From: Pseudomonadota bacterium
GTDB taxonomy: Bacteria; Pseudomonadota; Gammaproteobacteria; Steroidobacterales; JBCBZW01
Direction: 5' to 3'
Assembly: GCA_039193195.1 (NCBI GenBank)
Contig: JBCCWS010000012.1
Location: 1 to 64,000 of the forward strand
DNA: 64,000 bases
Below are positions 26,804 through 35,420 of the stretch, in pieces; positions within the stretch are counted from its first letter, which is position 1, and each line of letters opens with the position of its first letter. The notes beneath the pieces are model-generated. The model did not search any database. It had not been told where the DNA came from and saw nothing but the letters and a program-made list of their open reading frames with translations. The position numbers and the translations under genes were made by a program.

Positions 26804-27622
26804 ATGCAGCGCACACCTAACTCTCTGACCGTCATGCTGACCCTCATCGCCAGCGTCGCGATCATGCCCACCGCCTTCGCCGAGAACGCCGAAGCGCCCG
26901 CCCAAGTCATGCTCATCGGCGTCTGGCACTTCGCCAACCCTGGCTTGGACATGGTGAAGACCGACGTCATCGACGTGGCCACCGACGAGAACCAGGCCTA
27001 CCTCGAGGGACTCACGGACCGTCTCGCCGAATTCGCTCCCACCGCCGTGCTGCTCGAATTCGACCCCGCTGACCAACAGAAGATGCAGGCGCGCTACAAC
27101 GACTACCGTGCGGGCAACGTCGAGCTAGGGATCAACGAGATCTATCAGCTCGGCTTCCGCATCGCGCATAAATCCGATCTCAACGAGATCCACAGCTTCG
27201 ACGAGCGCACGGTGCAGTGGCTGGCCGAGCCCATGATGGCGCGCATGGAAAGCCTGCCGGCCCGCAAAGCGGAGTTCGAAGGCCTCATCGAGACGATAGG
27301 TAAGGATATCGCCGAACAACATCGGACGATGACCATGGCGCAGCTACTGCGTGTGCACAACTCACAGGAGGAAGATCGCCGCAACAAGGATCTATACCTG
27401 CGATTCAACGACGTCGGCGTGGGCGAGGATTTCTCCGGTGCCGACGCCACTGCGAGCTGGTGGCATCGCAACTTCCGCATGTACGCGCACATCCAGCACC
27501 ACGCCACTCCCGGCGAACGCGTGCTGGTGATCGCCGGCCAGGGCCATACGGCCATCCTGCGCGACTTGCTAGATCTCGACTCCCTACGCGAGGCGGTCGC
27601 TTTCGATCCCTACATCGATTGA
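26804..27622 (+). CDS. Secreted DUF5694-like (TraB/EreA-like fold) protein
   Basis: The 272-residue protein has a signal peptide (VMLTLIASVAIMPTAFA). The body begins with MLIGVWHFANPGLDMVK, continues with VLLEFDPADQQKMQ and ends with VLVIAGQGHTAILRDLL. This combination of an early HF, an acidic E in the second strand and a late GxGH is typical of the DUF5694 and erythromycin-esterase/TraB-like clans, where these residues form a metal or catalytic site. The substrate is unknown. I used the ATG at 26804, which places the signal peptide at the N-terminus. It is monocistronic, and convergent with the permease gene downstream. Confidence 0.7.
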   Translation: MQRTPNSLTVMLTLIASVAIMPTAFAENAEAPAQVMLIGVWHFANPGLDMVKTDVIDVATDENQAYLEGLTDRLAEFAPTAVLLEFDPADQQKMQARYNDYRAGNVELGINEIYQLGFRIAHKSDLNEIHSFDERTVQWLAEPMMARMESLPARKAEFEGLIETIGKDIAEQHRTMTMAQLLRVHNSQEEDRRNKDLYLRFNDVGVGEDFSGADATASWWHRNFRMYAHIQHHATPGERVLVIAGQGHTAILRDLLDLDSLREAVAFDPYID

Positions 27623-27668
27623 TGCCCTGCGGCGGCGGGTGATGACACCGGCTGCGTCGCCGCTCGAT

Positions 27669-28787
27669 TCAGTCTTCACGTCGCTCGGCGGCCTTGCGCA
27701 CTTCCTGCCCCGGCGCCGCCGGAAGGGTCATCGCGCCGTGGAACTGCGGCGTGCGACGATAGATATCCAGCACCGTGACCAGCACTCCGGCCAGCACGGG
27801 ACCGAGGATAATGCCGACGGGACCGAAGGCGCCCAGGCCGCCGAGGGTACTGATCAGAATCATCAGGTCGGACATCTTCGTGTCGCTACCGACCAGGCGC
27901 GGGCGCAAAATGTTGTCGATGGTGCCGACCACCAGGCCACCCCAAAGCAGCAGACCAACGCCGGCCATCAACTCTCCCTGGGCGATGAGATAGATACCCG
28001 CTGGCGCCCAGATGATTGGCGGCCCCACCAGAGGCATCGCCGACACCGGCACCACCAAGGCACCCCAGAAAGCCGCACCCTCGAGGCCAGCCACCTCGAA
28101 GCCGATCCCCACCAACAGCCCCTGCACGAGGCCGATGATCAGGATGCCCTTCAAGGTTGCACGGGTGACCGAAAGGCCCTTGTGGATGATGTGCTCGCGG
28201 TCCTTCTCCGTGAGGGGCAGGTTGCGCAGGAGTTCATCGAACATCGACGGCCCCCACATGAGGAAGAAAAACATGGCGTAGACCATGATGAACTGCTTGA
28301 AGATGAAGCCGACCGTGCCTTGTGTCGCCTTGCTCACGTACTGCACAAGGAAACGTCCCGCTGTCCCTACCCACTGCGCGAGTTGCTCGATGGCGCGGTT
28401 GGTGAAGGGTTGGAGCTGCTCGGGAATGGTGAGCCATGCCGGCAGGTTGGCAAGCACCTCATCGGGATTGCGCACGCGCTCCTCTACCCAGGGCAAGGCG
28501 ACCTGCCCCACTCGCACCGCCTCTACGGCGACGAGGGAGAACAGGGCGAGCAGCGGCAGGCCAAGCCCCACCGCGGAAATGAGCAGAACGAGGGCGGAAG
28601 CCAGCGCCTCACGGCCGCCCACTGCCTTCAGTACGCGCTGGTAAAGCGGGTGGAGCATGACGCTCAGCACTGCGGCCGTCGCCAGCGTCAGCATGAAGGG
28701 GCGGATCATGCCCAGGAAGGCGACTAGGGCCAGCACCACCAACACCACGATAAAAGCGTTGCGATGATCGCGCGCGGGGGTCTGCAT
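27669..28787 (-). CDS. AI-2E family permease
   Basis: The 372-residue membrane protein has about eight helices in the AI-2E transporter (TqsA/PerM/YdiK) arrangement. Two N-terminal helices (FIVVLVVLALVAFLGMIRP, then LATAAVLSVMLHPLYQRV) and a third precede a long amphipathic segment (about residues 85-150). A C-terminal helical block has VPVSAMPLVGPPIIWAPAGI. Members export varied small solutes, so autoinducer-2 should not be assumed. It is a single leftward gene; a CTAG-ended palindromic element starts 59 bp upstream of its ATG. Confidence 0.88.
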   Translation of the reverse strand: MQTPARDHRNAFIVVLVVLALVAFLGMIRPFMLTLATAAVLSVMLHPLYQRVLKAVGGREALASALVLLISAVGLGLPLLALFSLVAVEAVRVGQVALPWVEERVRNPDEVLANLPAWLTIPEQLQPFTNRAIEQLAQWVGTAGRFLVQYVSKATQGTVGFIFKQFIMVYAMFFFLMWGPSMFDELLRNLPLTEKDREHIIHKGLSVTRATLKGILIIGLVQGLLVGIGFEVAGLEGAAFWGALVVPVSAMPLVGPPIIWAPAGIYLIAQGELMAGVGLLLWGGLVVGTIDNILRPRLVGSDTKMSDLMILISTLGGLGAFGPVGIILGPVLAGVLVTVLDIYRRTPQFHGAMTLPAAPGQEVRKAAERRED

Positions 28788-28845
28788 GCGCGGGGAGTCC
28801 TCTCAAGCGATGGAATGCGAGCGCCAAGCCTAGCAGCTCTTGCGC

Positions 28846-29018
28846 CTAGTGGGCCGCTTGGTAAATGAGGTAGCGCTCAGTCTGCGTAGGGGCAGCGTCA
28901 GCAAGGCGCGTAGCGCAGCCAATGGCATCGCCATTGGCAAGCGATGCAACGCCGCGGACGCTGCCCCTGGGCAGACCCGAAGGGCGAGTAGCACCTTATT
29001 TACCAAGCGGCCCACTAG
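28846..29018. repeat. CTAG-ended palindromic element C
   Basis: This 173-bp snapback element has perfect 21-bp terminal inverted repeats (28846-28866 and 28998-29018), each beginning or ending in CTAG. Inside are perfect 11-bp arms GGGGCAGCGTC/GACGCTGCCCC (28889-28899, 28957-28967) and a central hairpin GCCAATGGC-ATC-GCCATTGGC (28918-28938). It encodes nothing. Its ends and size resemble elements A and B, but its core sequence differs. Confidence 0.75.
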
Positions 29019-29049
29019 CGCCCCAGATGAGGCCGAGTGCACAACACAA

Positions 29050-29464
29050 TCAGTTCTCCTTCCAATCCCATGCGTACAACATGAAGGGCTGCGCGGCTTC
29101 GGGGTCTTCGGTCCCTGCGAACAGGCGGTGCGCCGCATGGTTGTCAGGCTGCATGCCGACCCACCCGTAGGTACATCGACGGGGGCGGCCGCAGCGAGCA
29201 CAGCGTGCGTAAGACGCCGCCCAATGCCTCGCTGGCGATAAGCATCGGCGACGTCGATTCCATTCAGAAATAACTGCGGGCCTTGTCCGGATGAAAGTAC
29301 TCAAAGGAGGAACACATGCCGACCATCTGCCCGCCACTGAGCGCGACGATGAGCACGTGGTGCGGATCGTTGAGGAAATTGGTCAGGCCAGGTGATCGAA
29401 CACGCCATCGGCCACACGCTTGAGCGCGGCGTCGCCGGCGGCGCTCAGGCGTCGAATCGCGAGT
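29050..29464 (-). pseudogene. GNAT acetyltransferase remnant with at least three frameshifts
   Basis: Pieces of one GNAT appear in order in different frames. LAIRRLSAAGDAALKRVADG ends at FDHLA near 29395. LNDPHHVLIVALSGGQMVGM runs to HPDKARSYF near 29275. VADAYRQRGIGRRLTHAVLA, with the acetyl-CoA loop RQRGIGRR, ends near 29185. YGWVGMQPDNHAAHRLF then runs to the TGA at 29050. The reconstructed protein would be about 135 residues, similar to AAC(3)-I-like GNATs. The 5' end is unclear and abuts the imuB stop. Three breaks in 400 bp mean real decay. Confidence 0.8.
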
Positions 29465-29479
29465 CCCCTTGCGCGTCGC

Positions 29480-31051
29480 TTAAGCGAAGATCCCCTGTAG
29501 GAACCATTGGCCACTGCGGCAATCACGATACACCCAGAGCTGCTCGCCCTGCGTGTCCCTCGCCACAAAGTAGTCGCGACGTACATCCGCCCCGTCCCAC
29601 CAACCGCTCTCGATGCGCTCCGGCCCCTGGGCCAGGGTCAACACCCCGCGACGCCGTGGGCGCTGCGTACATCGATCGACCGTCAGCGGTTCTGACTGAC
29701 GCAGAATCCAAAGGGGTCGCTGGCGCGCTAACGCTGGCGTGACACGCGTGCCTGGCTCGACGCTGTGCCAAGCGGCTTCGGGGCGATGATCAGCCACTTG
29801 CGCGATACCGTGGACGCGACGCTCCCCAAGGCGCGTGCGCAGGCGCTCGAGCAGGCGCTGCGCGTCCTCTTCCACCCGCGTCGCCCGATCGAATAAATCC
29901 CCATTGCCCGCCTGCTGCGTACAGACCTCCAGTGCGTGCAGCTCCAGCTCCAACACCGGCGCTTCCAAGCGCTGCTGATCCAATCGCTCACGCAATAGAT
30001 CCATCAGGTAGTGACCATCGGTCACCGGATTACTCAACCCTAGGGTCAGCGCCTGCACGGTGCGATTCTCGAGCAGCAGATCCACACGCAAGCGGCGCAC
30101 GGCCGCCTGGCGAGCGATGAGAAACCGCTCCAACTCGCCAAGCAGTCGCTCCAGCGCAATCTCGAGCAGTGCGGTGGCATCCATAGGCGCCGGCAGCTCG
30201 AGCCGAGTGGAGAAGGCCAAAGGCGCTCGCCAGGGGGTCACCGGCTCGGCAAGACGGCCTAGGGCGCGGTCGAGGGCCTGCAGGGGAGCCTTACCGAAGC
30301 GGCGGGCGAAAGCGCCGCGGGGCAGGCGCAGGCAGTCAGCCAAACTGCACACGCCCATACCCTGCAAGCGCTCCACGGTCTTCTCCGGCCAGCGCAGACA
30401 CGTAAGATCCAGAGCCCCCAGGGCGCTGGCCAACTTGTCTTCATGGAAGACCGCGTGCTCGCGGCGGTCCCGAGCGAGCCACACGGCGGCCTGGGGCGTG
30501 GGCGCTAGCGAGAGCATCGCCGAGTACCCCAACTCCCCCTGCAACCCTCGACGAATACGTGCGGACAAGCGCCGATACCCACCAAACAGGCGGAAGCTAC
30601 CTCGCACTTCCAACAACAAGGCATCCGGGGGTGAGGTGCTCAACACGGAAGTAAAACGCATCGCCCAGCTGGCCAGGCGTTCCAAAGCTGCCTCCGTCCG
30701 AAGGGCATCGAAGGCGCGCGTGAGCAACCAGGGAGACAGGGCGTACGCCGCGCTCAGTCCCATGCCACGGTGGATGCCGGCACGCCTTGCGGATTCGTTG
30801 AGATCCACCACCACGCCCTGCGCGCCCACGCCCTGCACCACCACCAACGGCGTGTCCCCATCCCCCTGCGCGCGCCCAGCACACTCGAGGGCAAGATGTG
30901 GGAATCGCACGCACAGCCACAAGCGCTCGGGCAAGGCCGCGCCCTGGCTGGCGGCGGTACTCTGCGGCACCACGGCAGGCGCCGGCTGTGGTGTCGGGGA
31001 CGGCGTCGCCGAGGCTTGCCGCCCCGGCACGATCGGTTCTTCACCAGACAT
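29480..31051 (-). CDS. imuB: ImuB, Y-family-polymerase-like mutagenesis protein
   Basis: The 523-residue protein begins its Y-family fold with ERLWLCVRFPHLALECAGR. The acidic catalytic pair of true Y-family polymerases is missing (FPHLALE instead of a D-containing strand), as is known for ImuB, which acts as a clamp-binding scaffold for DnaE2. The little-finger region and a C-terminal tail (GWWDGADVRRDYFVARDTQG) are present. An N-terminal Pro/Ser/Thr-rich extension of about 45 residues precedes the fold. It lies 12 bp after imuA and is co-transcribed with it and probably with lexA. dnaE2, normally next, is about 7 kb away. Confidence 0.93.
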   Translation of the reverse strand: MSGEEPIVPGRQASATPSPTPQPAPAVVPQSTAASQGAALPERLWLCVRFPHLALECAGRAQGDGDTPLVVVQGVGAQGVVVDLNESARRAGIHRGMGLSAAYALSPWLLTRAFDALRTEAALERLASWAMRFTSVLSTSPPDALLLEVRGSFRLFGGYRRLSARIRRGLQGELGYSAMLSLAPTPQAAVWLARDRREHAVFHEDKLASALGALDLTCLRWPEKTVERLQGMGVCSLADCLRLPRGAFARRFGKAPLQALDRALGRLAEPVTPWRAPLAFSTRLELPAPMDATALLEIALERLLGELERFLIARQAAVRRLRVDLLLENRTVQALTLGLSNPVTDGHYLMDLLRERLDQQRLEAPVLELELHALEVCTQQAGNGDLFDRATRVEEDAQRLLERLRTRLGERRVHGIAQVADHRPEAAWHSVEPGTRVTPALARQRPLWILRQSEPLTVDRCTQRPRRRGVLTLAQGPERIESGWWDGADVRRDYFVARDTQGEQLWVYRDCRSGQWFLQGIFA

Positions 31052-31063
31052 GGGAAAGGCCGG

Positions 31064-31753
31064 TCAGGTGGGGTAGGAACAGTGGACGCGACCTGGTCGC
31101 GTCCCCCGGCACTTCACGATATCGACATCGATGCCCAATGACGCGGAGGGGCCTACCGCAAGGCGCAGGGCAGCGGGCGACGGTGTGCCTCGGTGGCGTT
31201 GATCGCGAAAGGCAACGCCCCAGGCACGCCCCTCCTGGGCGGCGAGTTGCAGGCGGCGCAACCCGCGATCGTCCACCCGCGAGAACCACCCGAGCACGGC
31301 TGCGCACAGACCGGAACGCAAGGTTTGCTCCGCGGCCCACAGGGCCTGCTTGTCACCTTTCGCCATGGCCTCGGTCTCCACCACGAGCACCCGCTCCAAG
31401 CTGATCCCCGCAGCTGCCAGCGCGGGCGCATAAGGCACATGAGGCGGCGCGATCCAGGCGATCCACGCATTCTCACGCTTCGCGTCAGTGAGCTGCGCAA
31501 GGGCCGGCAACAGTAAGGACAGCTCGCCGAGACCGTCCCGGCCAGTTAGCATTTCTGTTAAAGCACCGACCGGCCAGCCGCCACCGGGCAGCATCTCATC
31601 TAGGGCAGGCCAGCCGGTGGGCAAGGTCGCCAAGCGGTGAGGCGCCTGTGTCTGACGCCCGCGCCAGATGCGTGTGTCCGCCAGCAAGCTGGCCACCTCG
31701 TCGCCGCGAGTCAGCTCAGCATTGATCGACGATGAGAACCCATCGACTTGCAT
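31064..31753 (-). CDS. imuA: ImuA, RecA/SulA-like mutagenesis protein
   Basis: The product is about 229 residues. LPTGWPALDEMLPGGGWPVG matches the ImuA/SulA-like start of a RecA-type core without a proper Walker A lysine. WIAWIAPPHVPYAPALAAAG and VLVVETE follow, both typical of ImuA. It works with ImuB and DnaE2 in damage-induced mutagenesis. I chose the ATG at 31753 (MQVDGF, with GAGGGG upstream); a GTG at 31795 in the same frame is an alternative. It follows lexA by about 100 bp, with a weak hairpin between, and precedes imuB by 12 bp. Confidence 0.9.
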   Translation of the reverse strand: MQVDGFSSSINAELTRGDEVASLLADTRIWRGRQTQAPHRLATLPTGWPALDEMLPGGGWPVGALTEMLTGRDGLGELSLLLPALAQLTDAKRENAWIAWIAPPHVPYAPALAAAGISLERVLVVETEAMAKGDKQALWAAEQTLRSGLCAAVLGWFSRVDDRGLRRLQLAAQEGRAWGVAFRDQRHRGTPSPAALRLAVGPSASLGIDVDIVKCRGTRPGRVHCSYPT

Positions 31754-31809
31754 AGCGAGAAACACGCCCCTCGACTGACGTAACACCAAAACCACTGGGG
31801 CAAACGAAG

Positions 31810-31833
31810 CCCGCTGTCGCTAGGGGCAGCGGG
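31810..31833 (-). terminator. Hairpin between lexA and imuA
   Basis: CCCGCTG and CAGCGGG pair around a 10-base loop, with only a short T-containing stretch after it on the minus strand. It may attenuate read-through from lexA into imuA-imuB. Confidence 0.3.
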
Positions 31834-31850
31834 CGAGGCAGAACGCGAGC

Positions 31851-32456
31851 TCAGTGGGCGCGGATGATGCCGACCACAACGCCCTCGATCACCAGCTCCT
31901 GCTCCGCAAGATCGACGGTGATCGGCTCGAACTCCGGGTTCTCCGGCAACAGCCACACCACCTTGCCCTTCTGCCGATAGCGTTTCACGGTGACCTCGTC
32001 ATCCAGGCGCGCCACCACGATTTGGCTGCTGCGCACCTCGGGCGTGCGGTGCACGGCCACGAGATCGCCGTCGAGGATGCCGGCATCGCGCATGCTCATG
32101 CCGCAGACCTGCAGCAGGTAGTGGGGCTGGGGATGAAACAGATCGGGATCGATGCGGTAACGCCCCTCGATGTGCTCCTCTGCGAGGATCGGCGCACCCG
32201 CCGCGACCCGACCGACCAGCGGCAAGCCCATTTGGTTAGTAATTTGTTTAGCCTTGAGCTGAATACCGCGCGACGCACCGGGCACCAGCTCGATCACCCC
32301 TTTGCGCTGCAGGGCGCGCAGGTGGTCCTCCGCGGCGTTGGGGCGAAAACCCAACTCCTCGGCGATCTCCGCCCGCGTGGGTGGAATACCCGTCTCCTCG
32401 ATAACCCGCTCGATGAGCGCCAGTATCTCGGCCTGGCGGGGAGTGAGTTCGTCCAT
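31851..32456 (-). CDS. lexA: LexA repressor
   Basis: This is a 201-residue SOS repressor, essentially the E. coli length. The winged-helix N-domain has [20 protein letters not shown] and [15 protein letters not shown]. The self-cleavage site is A86-G87 (VAAGAPI), and the serine-lysine dyad is S121 (GMSMRDAG) and K158 (VTVKRY). The long in-frame extension upstream of ATG 32456 was rejected because it crosses two LexA boxes and lies in the promoter. Those boxes give autoregulation. It heads the imuA-imuB unit, which suggests it could be the cassette-specific LexA; whether another lexA exists in the genome cannot be seen. Confidence 0.95.
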   Translation of the reverse strand: MDELTPRQAEILALIERVIEETGIPPTRAEIAEELGFRPNAAEDHLRALQRKGVIELVPGASRGIQLKAKQITNQMGLPLVGRVAAGAPILAEEHIEGRYRIDPDLFHPQPHYLLQVCGMSMRDAGILDGDLVAVHRTPEVRSSQIVVARLDDEVTVKRYRQKGKVVWLLPENPEFEPITVDLAEQELVIEGVVVGIIRAH

Positions 32457-32467
32457 GAGTGGCACAC

Positions 32468-32483
32468 CTGTATACATTACCAG
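32468..32483. promoter_or_regulatory. LexA box 1 of lexA
   Basis: CTGTATACATTACCAG matches CTG-N10-CAG and ends 12 bp upstream of the lexA start codon. Confidence 0.85.
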
Positions 32484-32485
32484 AG

Positions 32486-32501
32486 CTGTGATTATATCCA
32501 G
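32486..32501. promoter_or_regulatory. LexA box 2 of lexA
   Basis: CTGTGATTATATCCAG matches CTG-N10-CAG. It is two bases from box 1, the tandem arrangement known from E. coli lexA. Confidence 0.85.
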
Positions 32502-32701
32502 CTGATCGGCGGTGGCAATGGCAGGCGTTCTCAATCTCTTCGAAAGCCTCTCCCTGCTTGAATCTATGACATAAATTTCAAAGTTGGGAAAAACGGCCCA
32601 AATTTGTTGACCTCGTCCCCGGAGTCCTTGATGATGCGTTGAAGAGAAGACTGGCCACCGATGCGCCACGTCTGCGCCCTTTGCTGACAACAACGGACGA
32701 C

Positions 32702-34975
32702 ATGCAGGAAATCGACCCGGCTGCGGACCAGCTCGACGACGACGGTCCGCCCGCCCGCCAAAGCGCCCAACCTCGCCCTTCACCGGCGCCTGCATTGGAT
32801 GACCTCGCGGCCTTGCACGTACCGCCGATGCGCGCCGATGACACTTGCGTGGTGATGTGGGAGTCGGAACCAACCCGCGCTTTCCATACCTGGGTCAACC
32901 CCCACGCCGAGCAGCTCCTAGGATTCCCCCGCCACCGTTGGCAAACTGAGCCCGACTTCTGGGCTGAGCGCCTGCACCCGCAAGATCGCGACCGCACTCA
33001 CAAGGCCTTCCACCAGGCCCTCGAGGCCCACGGACACTGCCGGCAGACCTACCGCCTGCTGCACGCTGATGGGTCCGTGCGCTGGGTTGAAGAACACGTG
33101 AAGACCGTCGATTACCCCGCCAGCGAGGACGGTCTTGCCCCTCAACGCCTCCGCGGCACGATGATCGACGTGACCGACTACCATCAGGAGATCAATGCGC
33201 TCGAGCGCAGCCGCGCCTACTACCGCTCCCTATTTGAGGACGCCCCTGCGATCTACTTCGTGCTCGATGAGCACGGGATCGTCCGGCGCATCAACCAGCA
33301 CGGCGCCGATCAGCTCTCCTACACGCCCTCACAGCTGATCGGCCAGCATTTCGTCCAGCTGCAGGCAGGCGAGGATGTCATCGATATCACCCGCCTGATC
33401 TTGGAGAGCGATGCGCACTCGAGCGAATGGCACAACACCACTCTGCGCTGTGCTGACAAGCGCCTACTGCCGGTCCGCCTGCGCACCATGCGGGCCGAAG
33501 CAACGCAGATGCTGGAAGACGCTCCACTACCAGCGCCAGCACTGCTAGTCAGCTGTGAACCTCTCCCAAGCGTAGCCACCACCGCACCAAACGACACCGA
33601 CAGTGCTGCCGATGCGCTCACGGGCCTTGCCAAGCGCGCACAGTTCGAACGGCACCTTCAGCACCTGCTTTACCGCCACTACGAACAGCCGGGCGAACAT
33701 GTGCTGGCGGTCATCGACATCGATCAGTTCGGCCTCGCCAACTATCGCTTCGGGCAAAGCGCGGGGGATGCGCTGCTGCGCGAGGTGGCGGAGATTCTCC
33801 AGGACCACATGCGCCGCGGCGATCTGATCGGACGCACCGGCAGCGACGAGTTTGCGGTCATCCTCGAACGCTGTCCCATGCGACAAGCCAAGGTGCTGTG
33901 CGAAGGCGCTATCGACGCGATAAGTCAGCACGACTTCGAATGGGCTGACCACAGCGTTCGCCTAACCGCGAGCGCCGGCCTGGTCAAAATCGACGCTAAC
34001 CTCCAGAGCGTGTCGGAGTTGATGAGCGCCGCCGATGCGGCGCGCCGCGAAGCCTCCGCCCAGAGCCTCAGCGGTATCCGCCTGATCGATCCTGCCGCCA
34101 CCCCGAGCGTGCATCGAAACAGCGACGTCGCCCTGGCCGCAGAGCTTCAGAACGCCCTGGAAGACGGCCGCCTGGAGCTCTTCTACCAGCCGATTCGCCA
34201 ACTCTACGACAGCACCGGTCACCCCTGTGCGACGAGCGAAGGCCCGCCGGCACACTACGAACTACTGCTGCGCGTGCGTCGCAACCAGCTACTCATGAGT
34301 CCGCAGCAGATTCTGCTCGCCGCGGAACGCCACCACCTGATCGGCGAAGTCGATCGTTGGGTACTCACCGAAGCGACCCGCTGGCTCGACCGACGACCCG
34401 AGCACGTGGTGGCCCGCGAGATGTGCTGTATCAATGTGTCCGCCAAGTCGATCTGCGATAGGCAGTTCATCGACTTCGCGCGCAGTCGCCTGCGCGCCCT
34501 AGGTGATCGCGCCAGCTCCATCTGCTTCGAGATCACTGAGACCGCCATCATCGGCAACCTCGATGACGCGGTCACGGGCATGGAGCGTTTGCGCGCTACT
34601 GGGTGCGACTTCTCCCTCGACGATTTCGGCAGCGGCTCCGCCTCCTTCCCCTACCTACGTAAACTGCCCGTAAGCTACCTCAAGATTGACGGTAGCTTCG
34701 TGCGCGAGGCAGGCGCGAGCGACGACGACGCTCGCTTCCTGGAACTAATCAACCAGATCGGCCATCACGCGGGCAAACAGACCGTAGCCGAGTTCGTGGA
34801 GAACGAACACACCCTGTGTCGAGTGCGCGACATCGGGCTCGACTTCGCACAGGGCTACGAAATCGGACGCCCACGCCCTCTGGAGCACTTCGGTATCGCC
34901 GTAACCGCATCCCCGCCGGTGGTTGCCTCACATAGCGCCACGATCACCCCCTTCCCGAACGTCCGCTCCGTCTAG
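32702..34975 (+). CDS. PAS-PAS-GGDEF-EAL cyclic-di-GMP enzyme
   Basis: The product is about 757 residues and appears cytoplasmic (no membrane helix). PAS 1 is at about 45-145 ([14 protein letters not shown], then [12 protein letters not shown]) and PAS 2 at about 180-280 ([16 protein letters not shown]). The GGDEF domain is altered to [11 protein letters not shown]. The EAL domain keeps YELLLRV in place of [47 protein letters not shown] and [10 protein letters not shown]. So the phosphodiesterase looks intact, while the cyclase has GSDEF and may be weak or regulatory. I chose the ATG at 32702; a TTG at 32639 is in frame. It is divergent from lexA across 245 bp. Role: control of c-di-GMP in response to a PAS-sensed signal. 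Confidence 0.88.
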   Translation: MQEIDPAADQLDDDGPPARQSAQPRPSPAPALDDLAALHVPPMRADDTCVVMWESEPTRAFHTWVNPHAEQLLGFPRHRWQTEPDFWAERLHPQDRDRTHKAFHQALEAHGHCRQTYRLLHADGSVRWVEEHVKTVDYPASEDGLAPQRLRGTMIDVTDYHQEINALERSRAYYRSLFEDAPAIYFVLDEHGIVRRINQHGADQLSYTPSQLIGQHFVQLQAGEDVIDITRLILESDAHSSEWHNTTLRCADKRLLPVRLRTMRAEATQMLEDAPLPAPALLVSCEPLPSVATTAPNDTDSAADALTGLAKRAQFERHLQHLLYRHYEQPGEHVLAVIDIDQFGLANYRFGQSAGDALLREVAEILQDHMRRGDLIGRTGSDEFAVILERCPMRQAKVLCEGAIDAISQHDFEWADHSVRLTASAGLVKIDANLQSVSELMSAADAARREASAQSLSGIRLIDPAATPSVHRNSDVALAAELQNALEDGRLELFYQPIRQLYDSTGHPCATSEGPPAHYELLLRVRRNQLLMSPQQILLAAERHHLIGEVDRWVLTEATRWLDRRPEHVVAREMCCINVSAKSICDRQFIDFARSRLRALGDRASSICFEITETAIIGNLDDAVTGMERLRATGCDFSLDDFGSGSASFPYLRKLPVSYLKIDGSFVREAGASDDDARFLELINQIGHHAGKQTVAEFVENEHTLCRVRDIGLDFAQGYEIGRPRPLEHFGIAVTASPPVVASHSATITPFPNVRSV

Positions 34976-35028
34976 GCACGCGGACCCGCCCACCGTGTGG
35001 CGCGAGTTCACACCGCATCCCCCTAGTC

Positions 35029-35046
35029 GTGTGACCAGGTTCACAC
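35029..35046. promoter_or_regulatory. CRP/FNR-family-like operator
   Basis: GTGTGA and TCACAC are perfect arms around a six-base spacer, matching the CRP consensus TGTGA-N6-TCACA exactly. The centre (35037.5) lies about 41.5 bp before the start site predicted from the -10 box at 35067, the class II activator position. Confidence 0.72.
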
Positions 35047-35066
35047 AATCCATAAGGAAAAAACCC

Positions 35067-35072
35067 TATACT
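35067..35072 (+). promoter_or_regulatory. -10 box of the microprotein gene
   Basis: TATACT lies 34 bp upstream of the ATG at 35106, with no good -35 hexamer at the proper spacing. This is expected for a CRP-activated promoter with the upstream site. Confidence 0.55.
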
Positions 35073-35105
35073 TGCCGTCCCCTGACTTATGGACGGAGTC
35101 AAATC

Positions 35106-35336
35106 ATGAGCGCAGCGGCTACGCTGAAGCCGACCGACACGACGGTCGAAGACGCGCCGGATAGGGGTTGGGATCCCTACCGCGTCTGGAAGGAACAAGT
35201 TGAGGGCAGCCCCCACCAGGAAGACGCACTGCGGCAGACGACGGCCGTGAGTGTCACTCCCCTACAGCGCCCCGCCGCGCAAGACACCTGGAGCCCCTAT
35301 CAGGTGTGGATGCAGCACGTCGCCCGCAAGCCCTAG
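35106..35336 (+). CDS. 76-residue protein with duplicated W-x-PY-x-VW motif
   Basis: I do not know this family. The protein is small, hydrophilic and without a signal or membrane segment. It contains the same motif twice: GWDPYRVWKEQV (about residues 21-32) and TWSPYQVWMQHV (about 61-72), with a Gln/Thr/Pro-rich linker. GGAG lies eight bases before the ATG. It has its own promoter with a CRP-like site. The duplicated aromatic motif suggests two identical docking sites for a partner; this is inference. The convergent fabH gene ends 84 bp downstream. Confidence 0.7.
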   Translation: MSAAATLKPTDTTVEDAPDRGWDPYRVWKEQVEGSPHQEDALRQTTAVSVTPLQRPAAQDTWSPYQVWMQHVARKP

Positions 35337-35420
35337 GTGCGTGCCTGGCCGCCTGAGGCCACCACTTCAAGTTGCTCTGAGCTGAGGAGCTGCGGCCGCG
35401 GCCCCTCGAAGACGTGCGAC

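Noticed and set aside
27639-28727. Long open frame on the plus strand opposite the AI-2E permease
   Set aside because: The translation is His/Gln/Asp-rich with no fold signature; it mirrors a well-recognised membrane protein on the other strand in high-GC DNA.
30060-31076. Long plus-strand frame opposite imuB
   Set aside because: Arg/Ser-rich, low-complexity translation opposite a clear imuB gene.
32457-32873. Upstream extension of lexA
   Set aside because: It would place two LexA boxes and the promoter inside the coding region; ATG 32456 gives the normal length.
34990-35015. Second CRP-like pair GTGTG / TCACAC
   Set aside because: The spacing is one base too long for a CRP-type site and one arm is imperfect.
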